Of a DNA stretch of 64,000 nt, positions 8,376 through 17,040 are shown piece by piece. How positions within the stretch are numbered: the first letter of the stretch is position 1; every line of letters begins with the position of its first letter. This DNA is from Rhodococcus sp. EPR-157 (lineage in GTDB: Bacteria; Actinomycetota; Actinomycetes; Mycobacteriales; Mycobacteriaceae), in assembly GCF_001647195.1 (NCBI RefSeq), contig NZ_LVCV01000161.1, positions 1 through 64,000 of the forward strand, given 5' to 3'. A model generated the notes under the pieces. It was given only the letters and a program-made list of their open reading frames with translations, had not been told where the DNA came from and did no database searches. A program made the translations under genes and the position numbers.

Positions 8376-9851
8376 TCAGTTCGATTCGGTTCGTCGTGTG
8401 CTCGGCCCGTGAAACGGATCCGGCCAGTACTGCTCGTCGAGTTGCCACGACCAGCCAGCGGCGTTGCGCGACAGTGCGAGCACGCGCGCGATCGGTTGGT
8501 CGAGCGCGTGGTCGGCGCTGAAGTCCATGAAGTACCCGGCGGTGTTCACGAACGCGAGAAGATCTCCGGCGACGGGTAGCTGTTCGAACCAGATCTTCCG
8601 TCTGCTGATGAAATCAGCTTCCAGGCAGAGATTTCCGATCATGTAGCCCGAGCCGGCGCCGCGCTCACATGCGCGCGAGGGGATCAGAACCGGATCGAGG
8701 TGGACTCCGTGTTGCTCCAGGCTGACGTCTCCGGCATTGAGATCCAGTCGAATGAAATGCGTGTCGTCGGTCGCCGGGCGTACCTCGAGTACACGGGCGA
8801 TCACCACGCCGCATTGATCGAGAAGGGAACGTCCGGGTTCGATCCACAGCTCGTGCATGTTGTCCAGTACGGCAGCGGCGAGAGTCGAGCCGAGATTCGG
8901 TGCAGCGGTGTTCAACAGATCGTCGAGGTACCGCGGTCCGCTGACCGGTCGATGCGCGGGATACAGGCCGAGGTTGCCGCGCAGCCGTCCACCTTCGTTG
9001 CGCAGTCCGTAGCCCGCGCCCTGCCACGTCACCGGTGCGCGACGCCCGAGAACTGCTTCGGCGAGTGCAGTTGTGAATGCCTCCCATTCCGCGCCGTCGG
9101 CCAGGTAGTCCACGCCGAACCCGCCCCCGATGTCGACCACACGTGGATCATGGCCGCGGACACGAGCTTCTTCCAGTGCCAGCAGGCAACCGTCGAAAGC
9201 GCGAGCCTTCTCGGGAATGCCGATGGTGTCGAGGTGGTAGGCGAACCCGAGCAACGTCAGGTGCTCTGGGTATTTGTCGAGAACAGCGAATACCGAGTCG
9301 AGTTCGTCGGTCGCAACCCCGAATCGAGAGGGGCGGCTCAGCATGGTGGCTCCGGAGTTGCTGAACGACGACAAACGCACCAGGATCTCCAGCTTGGGGA
9401 GCGCGTGCGCCTGTGCGATGTCACCGACCATTGCGAGCTCGTCCACCGTGTCGACGTTGACAGTGACCCCTGATCGCACTGCCAGCCAGAGAAATTCCGG
9501 CGTCTTGGGTCCTGTGGTCATGATCCTCGCGGGTGCGAAGCCGCTACCGAGTGCGCGTTGCAATTCGGCCAGGGAAGCTACGTCGATCCTTGCCTGAGTC
9601 GCAGCCAATTCACGAACGAGCGCCGCCGATCGATTGGCCTTGTGGGCGTAGTACACGGCACCCCGCATGCCGTGTGCGGCAATGGTGCGTTGGAACTCGT
9701 CGACGTTGTCTCGAATTTGTTGCGGTAAAACGACATTGAGTGGTGAGCCGAGTGCGTGAGCTAGTTCGAGAATCAGCGGAGTGTTCGTCAGAAGATCTTC
9801 GACAAGGTCGGACTTTTTGGGGGTCAGCGGGAGTGGTGCGGAGTTGGTCAC
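8376..9851 (-). CDS. Fold-III PLP decarboxylase (LysA/SbnH/PvsE-like)
   Basis: PLP-dependent decarboxylase of 491 residues with the alanine-racemase-like TIM barrel. Visible active-site elements are Lys71 (YYAHKANRS), His206 (AYHLDT), the phosphate loop DIGGGFG at 240-246, EPGRSLL at 338-344, the dimer-interface Cys409 (NLCLEADF) and Tyr440 (NTAGYFMDF). These are the meso-diaminopimelate/ornithine decarboxylase signatures, but the sequence is longer than LysA and sits in a biosynthetic operon, as SbnH does for staphyloferrin B and PvsE for vibrioferrin. It probably decarboxylates an amino-acid conjugate to leave a free amine. It starts with GTG at 9851, overlapping the ABC ATPase stop by 4 bp. 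Confidence 0.87.
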   Translation of the reverse strand: MTNSAPLPLTPKKSDLVEDLLTNTPLILELAHALGSPLNVVLPQQIRDNVDEFQRTIAAHGMRGAVYYAHKANRSAALVRELAATQARIDVASLAELQRALGSGFAPARIMTTGPKTPEFLWLAVRSGVTVNVDTVDELAMVGDIAQAHALPKLEILVRLSSFSNSGATMLSRPSRFGVATDELDSVFAVLDKYPEHLTLLGFAYHLDTIGIPEKARAFDGCLLALEEARVRGHDPRVVDIGGGFGVDYLADGAEWEAFTTALAEAVLGRRAPVTWQGAGYGLRNEGGRLRGNLGLYPAHRPVSGPRYLDDLLNTAAPNLGSTLAAAVLDNMHELWIEPGRSLLDQCGVVIARVLEVRPATDDTHFIRLDLNAGDVSLEQHGVHLDPVLIPSRACERGAGSGYMIGNLCLEADFISRRKIWFEQLPVAGDLLAFVNTAGYFMDFSADHALDQPIARVLALSRNAAGWSWQLDEQYWPDPFHGPSTRRTESN

Positions 9852-11335
9852 GATGAGACTGCTTCCTTCAGTGGTCGCGGTGACTGTTCGAGGACGATCA
9901 CACGGTCGACGTGACGCCCGACGAGTTCGAGGTCATGCGAGACGATGAGATATGCGAGGCCGAACCGGGCGCGTAGGTCGTCGAGTAGCTCCATGATCAC
10001 CGTGCGTAGCGGCGCATCGAGCGAGGAGACGGGTTCGTCCAGCACGAGTAGTTCAGGTTCGAGGGCGAGAGCGCGCGCGATCGCCACGCGCTGTTGCTGG
10101 CCTCCCGACAATTGACGCGGATGGCGCCGTAGAGATTCCGGCGGCATTCCGACGAGGTCGAGCAACTCGCTGATTCGTTCGACCGGCGCGGGTCGGCGGT
10201 GAATCAGAAGGGGCTCGGCGATGATGGCCTCGACGCTCATTCGAGGGTCGAGGGAATCGCTCGGGTCCTGGAAAACGGCCTGCATCCGCGTTCGGATTTG
10301 CCGTCTGTCGGCAGCCGACATGTCGGCAGGATCCTGTCCGAACACTTCGATGCGCCCCTGCGACGGTGCACGCAGCGCGAGGACTTGTCGAAGCACGGTT
10401 GTCTTTCCGCTTCCGGAGGGACCGACGAGGGCGACGGCTTCTCCGGCGGACACGGTGAGCGAGACGTCGCGGCAGGCTACGACGGCGGGTCCGCGGCGGC
10501 GAAGGCCTGATCGAGCGTAGGTGACCGTCAGAGCGTCGATATCGAGGACCGTCGGGTTGCTGTGCGGTCCAGACTGTTTCACGATCGTGGCGCCGCAGGT
10601 AGAGGCAGTGACGGCGCCGTTCGGTGTAGTGGGGACGACCATCCCGTTCGAGACGGTGATGACGCGATCGCTCATGCGTTCCACGACGGCCGGGTCGTGG
10701 GAGATCAGCAGCATCGCCATGTGTCGCTCACGAAGCAGATCGTGGAAGAGGTCGAGTATCCGTGCGCCGATGTCGGCGTCGAGTGCGCTCGTCGGTTCGT
10801 CGGCGATCAGCAGCTCAGGTTCGTTGGCCACTGCGAGGGCGATCGCGACCCGTTGCCGCATGCCACCTGACAGTTCGTGTGGGTATGAGTCGACTCGGGT
10901 GGACGGGTCGGGGATGCCGACGCGTCCCAGTAGCTCGATGGCCAGCGTGCGTGCTTGTCGACGGGAGAGGGGTTGGTGCAACGTGATCGCCTCGACCATG
11001 TGCCCTGCGATCGTGCGGGTGGGAGTGAGCGAACCCATGGGGTCCTGGGGGATGAAGGACATCCGGTTTCCTCGGTACCGACACAGTTGCTTGTCGTCCA
11101 ATGTTGTGAGTTCCGTGCCCGCGAACCGGATCGAACCGGTGATGCGCGCGGAGTCCGGGGCGAGGCCCATGACCGCCGACGCGGTCATCGACTTGCCGGA
11201 ACCGGACGCGCCAACCACCCCGAGGACCTCGCCTCGTCGAATCTCCAGTGCAACATCCTGGAGTACCTTTCGGGCTCCGATGGTGACGCCGAGACCGTCG
11301 ACGAGCAATAGTGGCTCAGCGCTCTGCGGTGTCAT
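9848..11335 (-). CDS. Dipeptide/nickel-type ABC importer, fused double ATPase (DppD-DppF)
   Basis: Single 495-residue polypeptide carrying two ABC ATPase domains. Domain one has Walker A GASGSGKSMT, signature LSGGMRQRVA and Walker B LLIADEPTSALD. Domain two, from about residue 262, has Walker A GPSGSGKTTV, signature LSGGQQQRVA and Walker B LLVLDEPVSSLD. This is the fused form of the DppD/DppF or OppD/OppF pair that energises uptake of peptides, nickel chelates and opine metallophores. The start at 11335 overlaps the permease stop in ATGA; an N-terminal extension in the same frame runs antisense through the permease and is rejected. It should pair with the two permeases upstream. Confidence 0.92.
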   Translation of the reverse strand: MTPQSAEPLLLVDGLGVTIGARKVLQDVALEIRRGEVLGVVGASGSGKSMTASAVMGLAPDSARITGSIRFAGTELTTLDDKQLCRYRGNRMSFIPQDPMGSLTPTRTIAGHMVEAITLHQPLSRRQARTLAIELLGRVGIPDPSTRVDSYPHELSGGMRQRVAIALAVANEPELLIADEPTSALDADIGARILDLFHDLLRERHMAMLLISHDPAVVERMSDRVITVSNGMVVPTTPNGAVTASTCGATIVKQSGPHSNPTVLDIDALTVTYARSGLRRRGPAVVACRDVSLTVSAGEAVALVGPSGSGKTTVLRQVLALRAPSQGRIEVFGQDPADMSAADRRQIRTRMQAVFQDPSDSLDPRMSVEAIIAEPLLIHRRPAPVERISELLDLVGMPPESLRRHPRQLSGGQQQRVAIARALALEPELLVLDEPVSSLDAPLRTVIMELLDDLRARFGLAYLIVSHDLELVGRHVDRVIVLEQSPRPLKEAVSS

Positions 11336-12240
11336 AGGGTTGCCGCCTCCCTCGAACGTCGGATGCCTTCGCCGACGAATCCGACGCCGAGCACCGTCAG
11401 GACGAGAGTGACTGCAGGAGCGACGAAAACCCAGGGATAGGTGACGGCCGAGGCGCTTCCTGTGGCGATCAGCGTGCCGAGTGAAATGTCGGGTGGCTGC
11501 ACACCGAACCCGAAGTAGCTCAGTCCTGCCTCGGCGAGCACCGCTGTCGCGACCGTCAGCGCACAGTCGACGGACAGCAGTGGAATCATGTTCGGCAGCA
11601 GATGCTTTCGCATCACATGCCATTTGGATGCACCCATGGTGTCGGCTGCCCTGACGAAGCCGCTGACGCGCAGGGTGAGGGTGCGGGCGCGGATCATTCG
11701 AGCCGGGAGCATCCATTGGAACGCGGCGATAGCCAGGATGAGAAATAGCCACGATCGATCGACGAAGAGCGGTGAGAGCACTGCAATCACCAGTATCGGC
11801 GGGAGGACGAGCAAGGTGTCGACCGCCCACATCGACGTCTTGTCCACTGCGCCTCGCGCGAGGCCGGCGAGCATGCCGACCACCGCTGCCGCGCCGGTTG
11901 CAAGGATGGCTGCTGCGACGCCGATGAGCAGCGACTTCTGCAAACCGTGCAGCGTCTGGGCAAGAATGTCTTCACCCAGGCGAGCGGTGCCCAACCAATG
12001 TCGAACCGTTGGTGCCTCGAGTATCGATCCGTGATCCTGCTCGGAGTAGTGGAAGGTCAATGCATGCGGGCCGATGAATGCGACCGCAGTCAGCGTCACG
12101 AGAATGCCTGCGCCCAGGTATGTCAGGACCCGGCCGTCGCGTCCCGGTGGTGTGGCGGTACGGGCGGGTAGTCCGTCGGCGTCGATGAGCGTCCGCTGTT
12201 GTGCGTCCAGTGTCTGTCGTGCGTCCTGCGTCGTGCTCAT
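11332..12240 (-). CDS. ABC importer permease 2 (DppC/OppC-like)
   Basis: Inner-membrane permease of 302 residues, DppC type. One N-terminal helix (about 48-68) is followed by a large loop and the five-helix transport core. The core has the EAA-type coupling motif AADTMGASKWHVMRKHLLPN before the fourth core helix. The family element LGTARLGEDIL (usually LGTDxxGRDxL) lies ahead of the core. It overlaps both neighbours by 4 bp. With its partner it should form the channel for the operon's imported ligand. Confidence 0.92.
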   Translation of the reverse strand: MSTTQDARQTLDAQQRTLIDADGLPARTATPPGRDGRVLTYLGAGILVTLTAVAFIGPHALTFHYSEQDHGSILEAPTVRHWLGTARLGEDILAQTLHGLQKSLLIGVAAAILATGAAAVVGMLAGLARGAVDKTSMWAVDTLLVLPPILVIAVLSPLFVDRSWLFLILAIAAFQWMLPARMIRARTLTLRVSGFVRAADTMGASKWHVMRKHLLPNMIPLLSVDCALTVATAVLAEAGLSYFGFGVQPPDISLGTLIATGSASAVTYPWVFVAPAVTLVLTVLGVGFVGEGIRRSREAATL

Positions 12241-13298
12241 GAGTTGGCTCGCAATCGAGGGTCGAGGGCGACCGACGCCAGGTCGGAGATCCAGCCCGCG
12301 AGCACGACGAGGACGCCGAACAGCAGCGTGACCGACGCGCACACCCGGGCGTCGTGGTCGTGGATGGCTGTGATGATCCAGTCGCCGAGTCCGTACCAAC
12401 CGAAGATGCGCTCGGTGAAGACGCCACCCGCAAGATGGATGCCGAAACTGAAGGCGAACAACGAAACAACCGGTATGACGGCTGATCTCAGGCCGTGACG
12501 CCAGAAGGCAGTGCGTCGGGGAAGGCCACGGGCGCGTGCTGCTCGCACGTAGCCACTGTTCGCGACATCGAGGGCGGCCGCGCGTTGATACCGGCTGAAG
12601 AACGCGATTTGAGGGAGTGCAATGCAGATGGTCGGGAGGACGAGGTGCTGCAGTCGATCGACCAGGGCAGCCGTACCGGTGAAGTCGGCCCCGGCCGTGC
12701 GTTCACCGGAGAAGTAGAGGATCTGTGTTCCGGCCACATCATTGATCGGCAGCCACAGCATCTTCAACACCGTGCCGAGGACGAAAACCGGGACGGCGAG
12801 CACGGTCAGCGTCCACAGCATCGACCACTGGGCGCGCAGTGCACCCGTCGAGAGCGCGCCGCGGACGCCGACCACGATGCCGAGCGCCACTGCGATCGTC
12901 GCACCGATCAGATACAGCCGCAGGGAAGTTCCGGTTCGCGTCCACAGCTCGTCACCGATTTCCCGGCCGCCGACAGTGGTACCGAAGTCGCCGGTCAATA
13001 CGCCGCCGAGCCAGGAGAAAAACCGCAGCGGCACAGGCTGATCCAGCCCAAGCCTGGCGGCTTGCGCGTCGATCACCTGTTGTGGTGGTCGGGGCTGCCG
13101 CGATTCGTACACCGCTAGGGGATCGAAGCTGTACGACGCCAGGCAGTAAGCAAGGAAGGTTGCCGTCAGGCACAGTGCCACCCGCGCGAACAGTCGGCCG
13201 GTCAGCCGGGCGACCCAGGTTCCCCCCTGCGACCCACCACGAGGGCGGACCGCAGGGGTGTCGGAGCCAGTCGGCTCCGCGGTGAAAGACGTTGTCAC
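12237..13298 (-). CDS. ABC importer permease 1 (DppB/OppB-like)
   Basis: Inner-membrane permease of 353 residues, DppB type, starting at the GTG at 13298, which overlaps the binding-protein stop in GTGA. It has an N-terminal helix, the family segment LGLDQPVPLRFFSWLGGVLTGDFG, and a core with the EAA-type motif YVRAARARGLPRRTAFWRHGL. About 30 extra charged residues precede the first helix, and alternative internal starts cannot be excluded. It is the second gene of the operon, after the lipoprotein, as in dpp/nik/cnt transport operons. Confidence 0.9.
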   Translation of the reverse strand: MTTSFTAEPTGSDTPAVRPRGGSQGGTWVARLTGRLFARVALCLTATFLAYCLASYSFDPLAVYESRQPRPPQQVIDAQAARLGLDQPVPLRFFSWLGGVLTGDFGTTVGGREIGDELWTRTGTSLRLYLIGATIAVALGIVVGVRGALSTGALRAQWSMLWTLTVLAVPVFVLGTVLKMLWLPINDVAGTQILYFSGERTAGADFTGTAALVDRLQHLVLPTICIALPQIAFFSRYQRAAALDVANSGYVRAARARGLPRRTAFWRHGLRSAVIPVVSLFAFSFGIHLAGGVFTERIFGWYGLGDWIITAIHDHDARVCASVTLLFGVLVVLAGWISDLASVALDPRLRANS

Positions 13299-14971
13299 TC
13301 CTGCCAACCGGCGCTTTCGAAGCCGTAGGCTCCAAGTCCACGTGCGCCATAGTTGGCAAGTTCGGCGCGAACTGCATAGGCGCCCGAGTCGGCATACAGA
13401 GGAAGGTGATGTGCGTATTTCCATGCCAGCACGTCGATTTCGTTGGCGATCTCGTTGCGCTTGTCGGCGTCCAGTTCGGTCAGGCCGCGGTCGTAGAGTG
13501 CGTCGATCTCGGGGATGTAGATGCGGCCATAGTTGCTGCCTGCGTCGTCACCTTCCGGCTTTTGAAAGACTGGACGGTCGTGTGCGAACGGCGATGCTGA
13601 CTTGGTCCATTCGAACGCAGCCAGGTCGAAATTGCCAGGGATGAGGTACTCGTCGTAGAACTGGTCCGGCGACACCGAGTTGACCTGTACCCCGATTCCT
13701 GCGGCGGTGAGCTGATCGCGGAGAACGCCGGACACCGTGTTCCCCACGGGGGTGTTCTGAGCCAACAGTCGCAGTTCGAGGGGCGCGCCGTCTTTCGTCC
13801 GAACACCACCGTTCTGTGCGGTCCATCCCAGTTCGTCGAGCAATTGTCCTGCTGCGCCGGCATCGTGTGGCAGGGTGGCGGAATTGTCGACGTACCCCGC
13901 ATCGGTCGGCGGCAAGATGTGGTTGCCGACCGGTTCGGCTCCGGGAACGATGCGGTCCATCAAGACGGTAGTCACAGCGGCCGGGTCCAGGGCTTGGGCC
14001 ACCGCGATGCGCAGTTGCTCGTCGGCCAGGGCGGCGCCTTCGGCACCGTTGAAAGTGATCTGCCCTGCCTTGCGCTCGGGAGCCTGCCTGATCTCGACGC
14101 CGTCGATCGACTGTGCGCGGGTGAACAGGTCGATATCGCCGCCGATCGGATACAGGTCTATCTCGTTGTTGGCCAATGCATCTGCACGAGCAGAGGGATC
14201 GAGGGCACGGAAGACGATCTGGTCCAGTGGGGGCTTCTCGCCCCACCAGTCGCTGTTGCGCTCCACCGCAATTGTTTTCGCGGTCTCGTCGATGCTGTTC
14301 ACGATGAACGGGCCCGCGGTGATCGTCGGTGCGTCGACCCAGGCTGTGTTGAACGCATCCGCGTTGCCGGTCACCTCTTTGGGCGCAATGAGATTGAACA
14401 GCCCCTGCCATTCGGCGAACGGTGTCTCGAAGGTGACGACTGCCTGCTTGTCCGAGGCGCCGCGCTCGACCTTCTCGATGTCGGAGTAGCCGACGTTGCT
14501 GTAGCCCTCGAACGCGGTGTCGGCGCCACTGAGGGACCGGGCCTGGGACTCCAGATCCTCCCAGTCCATGGCGCGCCCGTTCGACCAGGTTGCGTCCTCG
14601 TTGATCTCGTACGTGACCACCTGTGGAGACTCGGATGTGAGCTCAGCTGAGGAGAAGAAGTCCTCCGCGAGGCGGTGGCGGCCGTCGGGTCCATCGCGGA
14701 ACGCACTCGGCAGGAGGGCCTCGGAGAGCTGCCATGTGACCACACGGGCACCGTTGATCTGCAGAGGGTTGTAGTTGGTGGGCAATGCATCGACCGGGAT
14801 GCGGAGTTCGCCGCCTTCGCGCAGCGAGGACGCCTCCTGCGCGTTGATCTGCTGTCCCCCGTTCGCTGCAGGCGAGCGTTCGGCGTCGCCGCCCGAACTG
14901 CACCCGCCCAACACCACTGTGCTTGCCATCGCGGCGGCCAGCACACGCCAGCGCCGAACTGTCATCGTCAT
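13295..14971 (-). CDS. Peptide/metallophore-binding lipoprotein of the ABC importer (SBP family 5)
   Basis: Extracytoplasmic solute-binding protein of 558 residues, family 5 (DppA/OppA/NikA/CntA-like). The signal peptide ends in a lipobox VLGGC with lipidated Cys24. The body follows the family pattern, with segments such as INEDATWSNGRAMDWEDLESQ, an SGADTAFEGY stretch and a C-terminal EIANEIDVLAWKYAHHLPLY. It is the first gene of the operon, with Shine-Dalgarno GGAGAG 7 bp before the ATG. A Zur-like dyad lies 32-58 bp upstream of the start. By analogy with CntA it would capture a chelate secreted by the same cell. It could instead bind a peptide unrelated to metals. Confidence 0.9.
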   Translation of the reverse strand: MTMTVRRWRVLAAAMASTVVLGGCSSGGDAERSPAANGGQQINAQEASSLREGGELRIPVDALPTNYNPLQINGARVVTWQLSEALLPSAFRDGPDGRHRLAEDFFSSAELTSESPQVVTYEINEDATWSNGRAMDWEDLESQARSLSGADTAFEGYSNVGYSDIEKVERGASDKQAVVTFETPFAEWQGLFNLIAPKEVTGNADAFNTAWVDAPTITAGPFIVNSIDETAKTIAVERNSDWWGEKPPLDQIVFRALDPSARADALANNEIDLYPIGGDIDLFTRAQSIDGVEIRQAPERKAGQITFNGAEGAALADEQLRIAVAQALDPAAVTTVLMDRIVPGAEPVGNHILPPTDAGYVDNSATLPHDAGAAGQLLDELGWTAQNGGVRTKDGAPLELRLLAQNTPVGNTVSGVLRDQLTAAGIGVQVNSVSPDQFYDEYLIPGNFDLAAFEWTKSASPFAHDRPVFQKPEGDDAGSNYGRIYIPEIDALYDRGLTELDADKRNEIANEIDVLAWKYAHHLPLYADSGAYAVRAELANYGARGLGAYGFESAGWQE

Positions 14972-15002
14972 CGGTTGTCTCTCCAGTTGGTTGTCCGGCC
15001 AT

Positions 15003-15029
15003 TAATGTAAACAATAATCATTGTCATTA
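15003..15029 (-). promoter_or_regulatory. Fur-family (Zur-like) operator dyad upstream of the operon
   Basis: A 27-bp imperfect palindrome in strikingly AT-rich sequence, centred on base 15016, with TAATG/CATTA ends and 9 of 13 matched pairs. On the minus strand its core reads TGACAATGATTATTG, which agrees at 11 of 15 positions with the actinobacterial Zur consensus as I remember it (TGAAAATGATTTTCA). A classical Fur box shares the same core, so metal specificity is inferred. It is placed where it would block transcription of the binding-protein gene starting at 14971. Confidence 0.65.
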
Positions 15030-15201
15030 AAAGTCCGGACGTTGGTGCTTGGGTCCTGGGGAGCACCGATTCGTTCGTGCCGTCGTTTGTTCGTGGCAGG
15101 CGAAGAGGGGACGCAAGCGCGCCGGACGAGAGAACGTGAAGCGAACTGGCTTCGTTCTTCGCCGACGGTCTTACTCGTATGCTGGAGGGGCAGGGCTTTG
15201 G

Positions 15202-15567
15202 CTAGTCGAGCGCGCTGACGCTCATTCCGTATGGAAGGAAGCGCACGCGACGGGTCGGGTCGGTGTTGTCCTTGTGAGCACGAAGGGCATCGAGTTCAGT
15301 GGCGAACACCTGGTCGATGGCTGCGCCGTCGTCGGTGACCGTATAGATGGTCCAGACGCCGTCGCCCTTCTCGCCTGTGGTCTCGGGGGCCGGCTTTGCG
15401 CGAGGAGTCGCTGCCTCGCCGAAGAATGCACCCCAGGGTCCGACGGCGCCGGATTGGCCGATGATCTTACCTACTTGGCCGACCACGTCGCGGAGTCCAT
15501 CGCTCGCTTCTTTCGCGAATCGATCGAAGTCCTCGGGGTCGATGTTGAACGGTCCGTTGTTTGTCAT
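15202..15567 (-). CDS. Small conserved-looking hypothetical protein
   Basis: 121-residue acidic soluble protein. I do not recognise a named family. The N-terminal third (FNIDPEDFDRFAKEASDGLRD) looks helical and amphipathic, a Pro/Ala-rich linker follows, and the last 50 residues (VWTIYTVTDDGAAIDQVFATELDALRAH) look like a compact alpha/beta domain ending at a conserved-style FLPYG. The ATG at 15567 is chosen because GGAGAG directly precedes it, though the spacing is unusually short; the frame runs far upstream as antisense to the next gene. It ends the minus-strand set of three AIM24 genes and is probably co-transcribed with them, 35 bp downstream. Confidence 0.7.
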   Translation of the reverse strand: MTNNGPFNIDPEDFDRFAKEASDGLRDVVGQVGKIIGQSGAVGPWGAFFGEAATPRAKPAPETTGEKGDGVWTIYTVTDDGAAIDQVFATELDALRAHKDNTDPTRRVRFLPYGMSVSALD

Positions 15568-15602
15568 CTCTCCAGTGTGCGCCTGCGAGCCGCGCACCCG
15601 CA

Positions 15603-16349
15603 TCACTGCTGTTGGAGCCGCGACCCGATGGTGCTGTGCAGAGCCCGCAGCGAGTTCTGGCCCAAGGACACGGTCTGCGACTCGATGTGCTTGAGTAGGT
15701 GACCGTCGTCGAGAACCTTCTCGCTGGACTGAATGAGGACGGTGCCAGCACCGGTGAAGTCGAACTGGCGTTCCTCGCCGCTGTTGGCGCCGAGGAATCC
15801 GCGTGCCGCACCGAGGAAGTTCTGCATCCACCCTGCGTCGAAGTGGTGCGACGGCGACGGGCAGTCGGCCCAGCCGACGAGCGCTTCCGGGTCGATACGC
15901 AGGGGCGGCTCGGCGAACATGACTGTCCCGTTCGACGACGCCAGGAACTTGCCGGTACCGAGCAACGTCAGGAACCCGGGAACGATGGACTGCTTGAGAT
16001 CGAGCGTCGGCTCGAACGCGAGCAGATTCGACGCCCGGATCGTCAGGTTGCCTTCGTCGAGGTCGTAGCTGTTGATGTTGAATCCGCGGTCGCCGAGGAT
16101 CAGCTTGCCCTGGCCTTGCGCGAGTACCCAGTCGTTCGAGTACAGCGGCGAGGAGAATCTCGCGGCCACGATCGCGGGCATCGATGTCTGACCCAGCGGT
16201 TCGAATCGGACGTTGCCGTAATACGCGATCATCGCGCCCTTGGAGGTGAACCACGGCTGGCCTGCGAGTTCGACGCAGAACGCGTAGTCGTTTCCGGGAA
16301 CATTGTCGTTGACGGGAAGCGTGTACGGGGTGTGGATTTCGAGGCCCAT
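15603..16349 (-). CDS. AIM24 family protein, paralogue 1
   Basis: 248-residue member of the AIM24 (TIGR00266-like) beta-barrel family, of unknown biochemical role in bacteria. Family signs are the early WFTSKGAMIAYYGNVRFEPLG segment, the repeated glycine-aromatic strands (LAQGQGKLILGDRG, LLGTGKFLASSNG) and the closing GTVLIQSS. The middle is diverged compared with the next two copies: the usual glycine-rich GQGLF strand is replaced. It lies 12 bp downstream of paralogue 2 and is surely in one transcript with it. Confidence 0.82.
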   Translation of the reverse strand: MGLEIHTPYTLPVNDNVPGNDYAFCVELAGQPWFTSKGAMIAYYGNVRFEPLGQTSMPAIVAARFSSPLYSNDWVLAQGQGKLILGDRGFNINSYDLDEGNLTIRASNLLAFEPTLDLKQSIVPGFLTLLGTGKFLASSNGTVMFAEPPLRIDPEALVGWADCPSPSHHFDAGWMQNFLGAARGFLGANSGEERQFDFTGAGTVLIQSSEKVLDDGHLLKHIESQTVSLGQNSLRALHSTIGSRLQQQ

Positions 16350-16361
16350 GTGTGTGCTCCC

Positions 16362-17039
16362 TTAGAACTTCTGCTCGGAGGCCTGGACCCACACGGTGCC
16401 CATACCCGTCATTTTCAACTGGATCGCCTCGCCGCTGCCTTTGCCGACGGCGTCGCGCCAGCCGACGTTCGCCGAGATGTCCACGGTGATGTTGCCGATG
16501 TGGCAGACGTACGCCTGCGGGTCGACCACGACCTGTGGGTGTTCGGGTCCGACCTGCAACGGAGTTGCGCCGCCGTGCGACAGCACCGCGACACTGCCTT
16601 GTCCGGTGAGTTGCGTCGTGAACAAGCCCTGCCCGGTCATGGCGCCGCGGACGGCTCCCCGAACTCCACCTTGCGACGTGAGCGCGACGATCGAGCTTTG
16701 TAGGTACCCGTCGTGCACGAGTAGACGATCGGCTTCGACGGTCAGCATCGACGAACCGTCGAGATGGATCACCTCGACGTACAGTCCCGCGTGTCCGTAG
16801 AAGACCTCACCCTGACCTTCGGCGGCCATCATCGCGACGTGTTCGCCGGACATCATCCGACCGGCCATTCCGGCGACCCCGCCCATGCTCGGCATGGCGC
16901 TGGCAGCTCCACCCATCGAGTGTGGGATGAAGTGCACATCGCCGGTGTAGTAGAGCATCGCGCCCTTGCGGGCGAGAACGTTCTGTCCTGGTGCGAGAGT
17001 CGATTTGACGACTTTGCTGTTGACGAGTTCGAGCGGCAC
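16362..17039 (-). CDS. AIM24 family protein, paralogue 2
   Basis: 225-residue AIM24 family protein. It opens VPLELVNSKVVKSTL from a GTG at 17039 that lies one base after the stop of paralogue 3; upstream ATGs would run through that gene. It has ARKGAMLYYTGDVHF, a Met/Gly-rich insert (GGAASAMPSMGGVAGMAGRMM), the strand AMTGQGLFTTQLTGQGSVAVLS and the end GMGTVWVQASEQKF. The insert and the GQGLFTT strand match paralogue 3 better than paralogue 1. Function unknown; a role at the membrane has been suggested for the family. Confidence 0.85.
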   Translation of the reverse strand: MPLELVNSKVVKSTLAPGQNVLARKGAMLYYTGDVHFIPHSMGGAASAMPSMGGVAGMAGRMMSGEHVAMMAAEGQGEVFYGHAGLYVEVIHLDGSSMLTVEADRLLVHDGYLQSSIVALTSQGGVRGAVRGAMTGQGLFTTQLTGQGSVAVLSHGGATPLQVGPEHPQVVVDPQAYVCHIGNITVDISANVGWRDAVGKGSGEAIQLKMTGMGTVWVQASEQKF

Positions 17040-17040
17040 G

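Noticed and set aside
10521-11411. Plus-strand open frame of 296 codons
   Set aside because: Antisense to the ABC ATPase whose Walker and signature motifs are intact; composition is Arg/Ser-rich noise.
1178-15029. Relation to the att virulence locus of Rhodococcus fascians
   Set aside because: Both are biosynthetic operons in Rhodococcus-like hosts, but the gene content as I remember it (arginine/beta-lactam-like enzymes) does not match the PLP, ATP-grasp and Opp-type set here.
15699-16703. Plus-strand open frame of 334 codons over the AIM24 genes
   Set aside because: It crosses two AIM24 genes on the other strand and has no recognisable domain.
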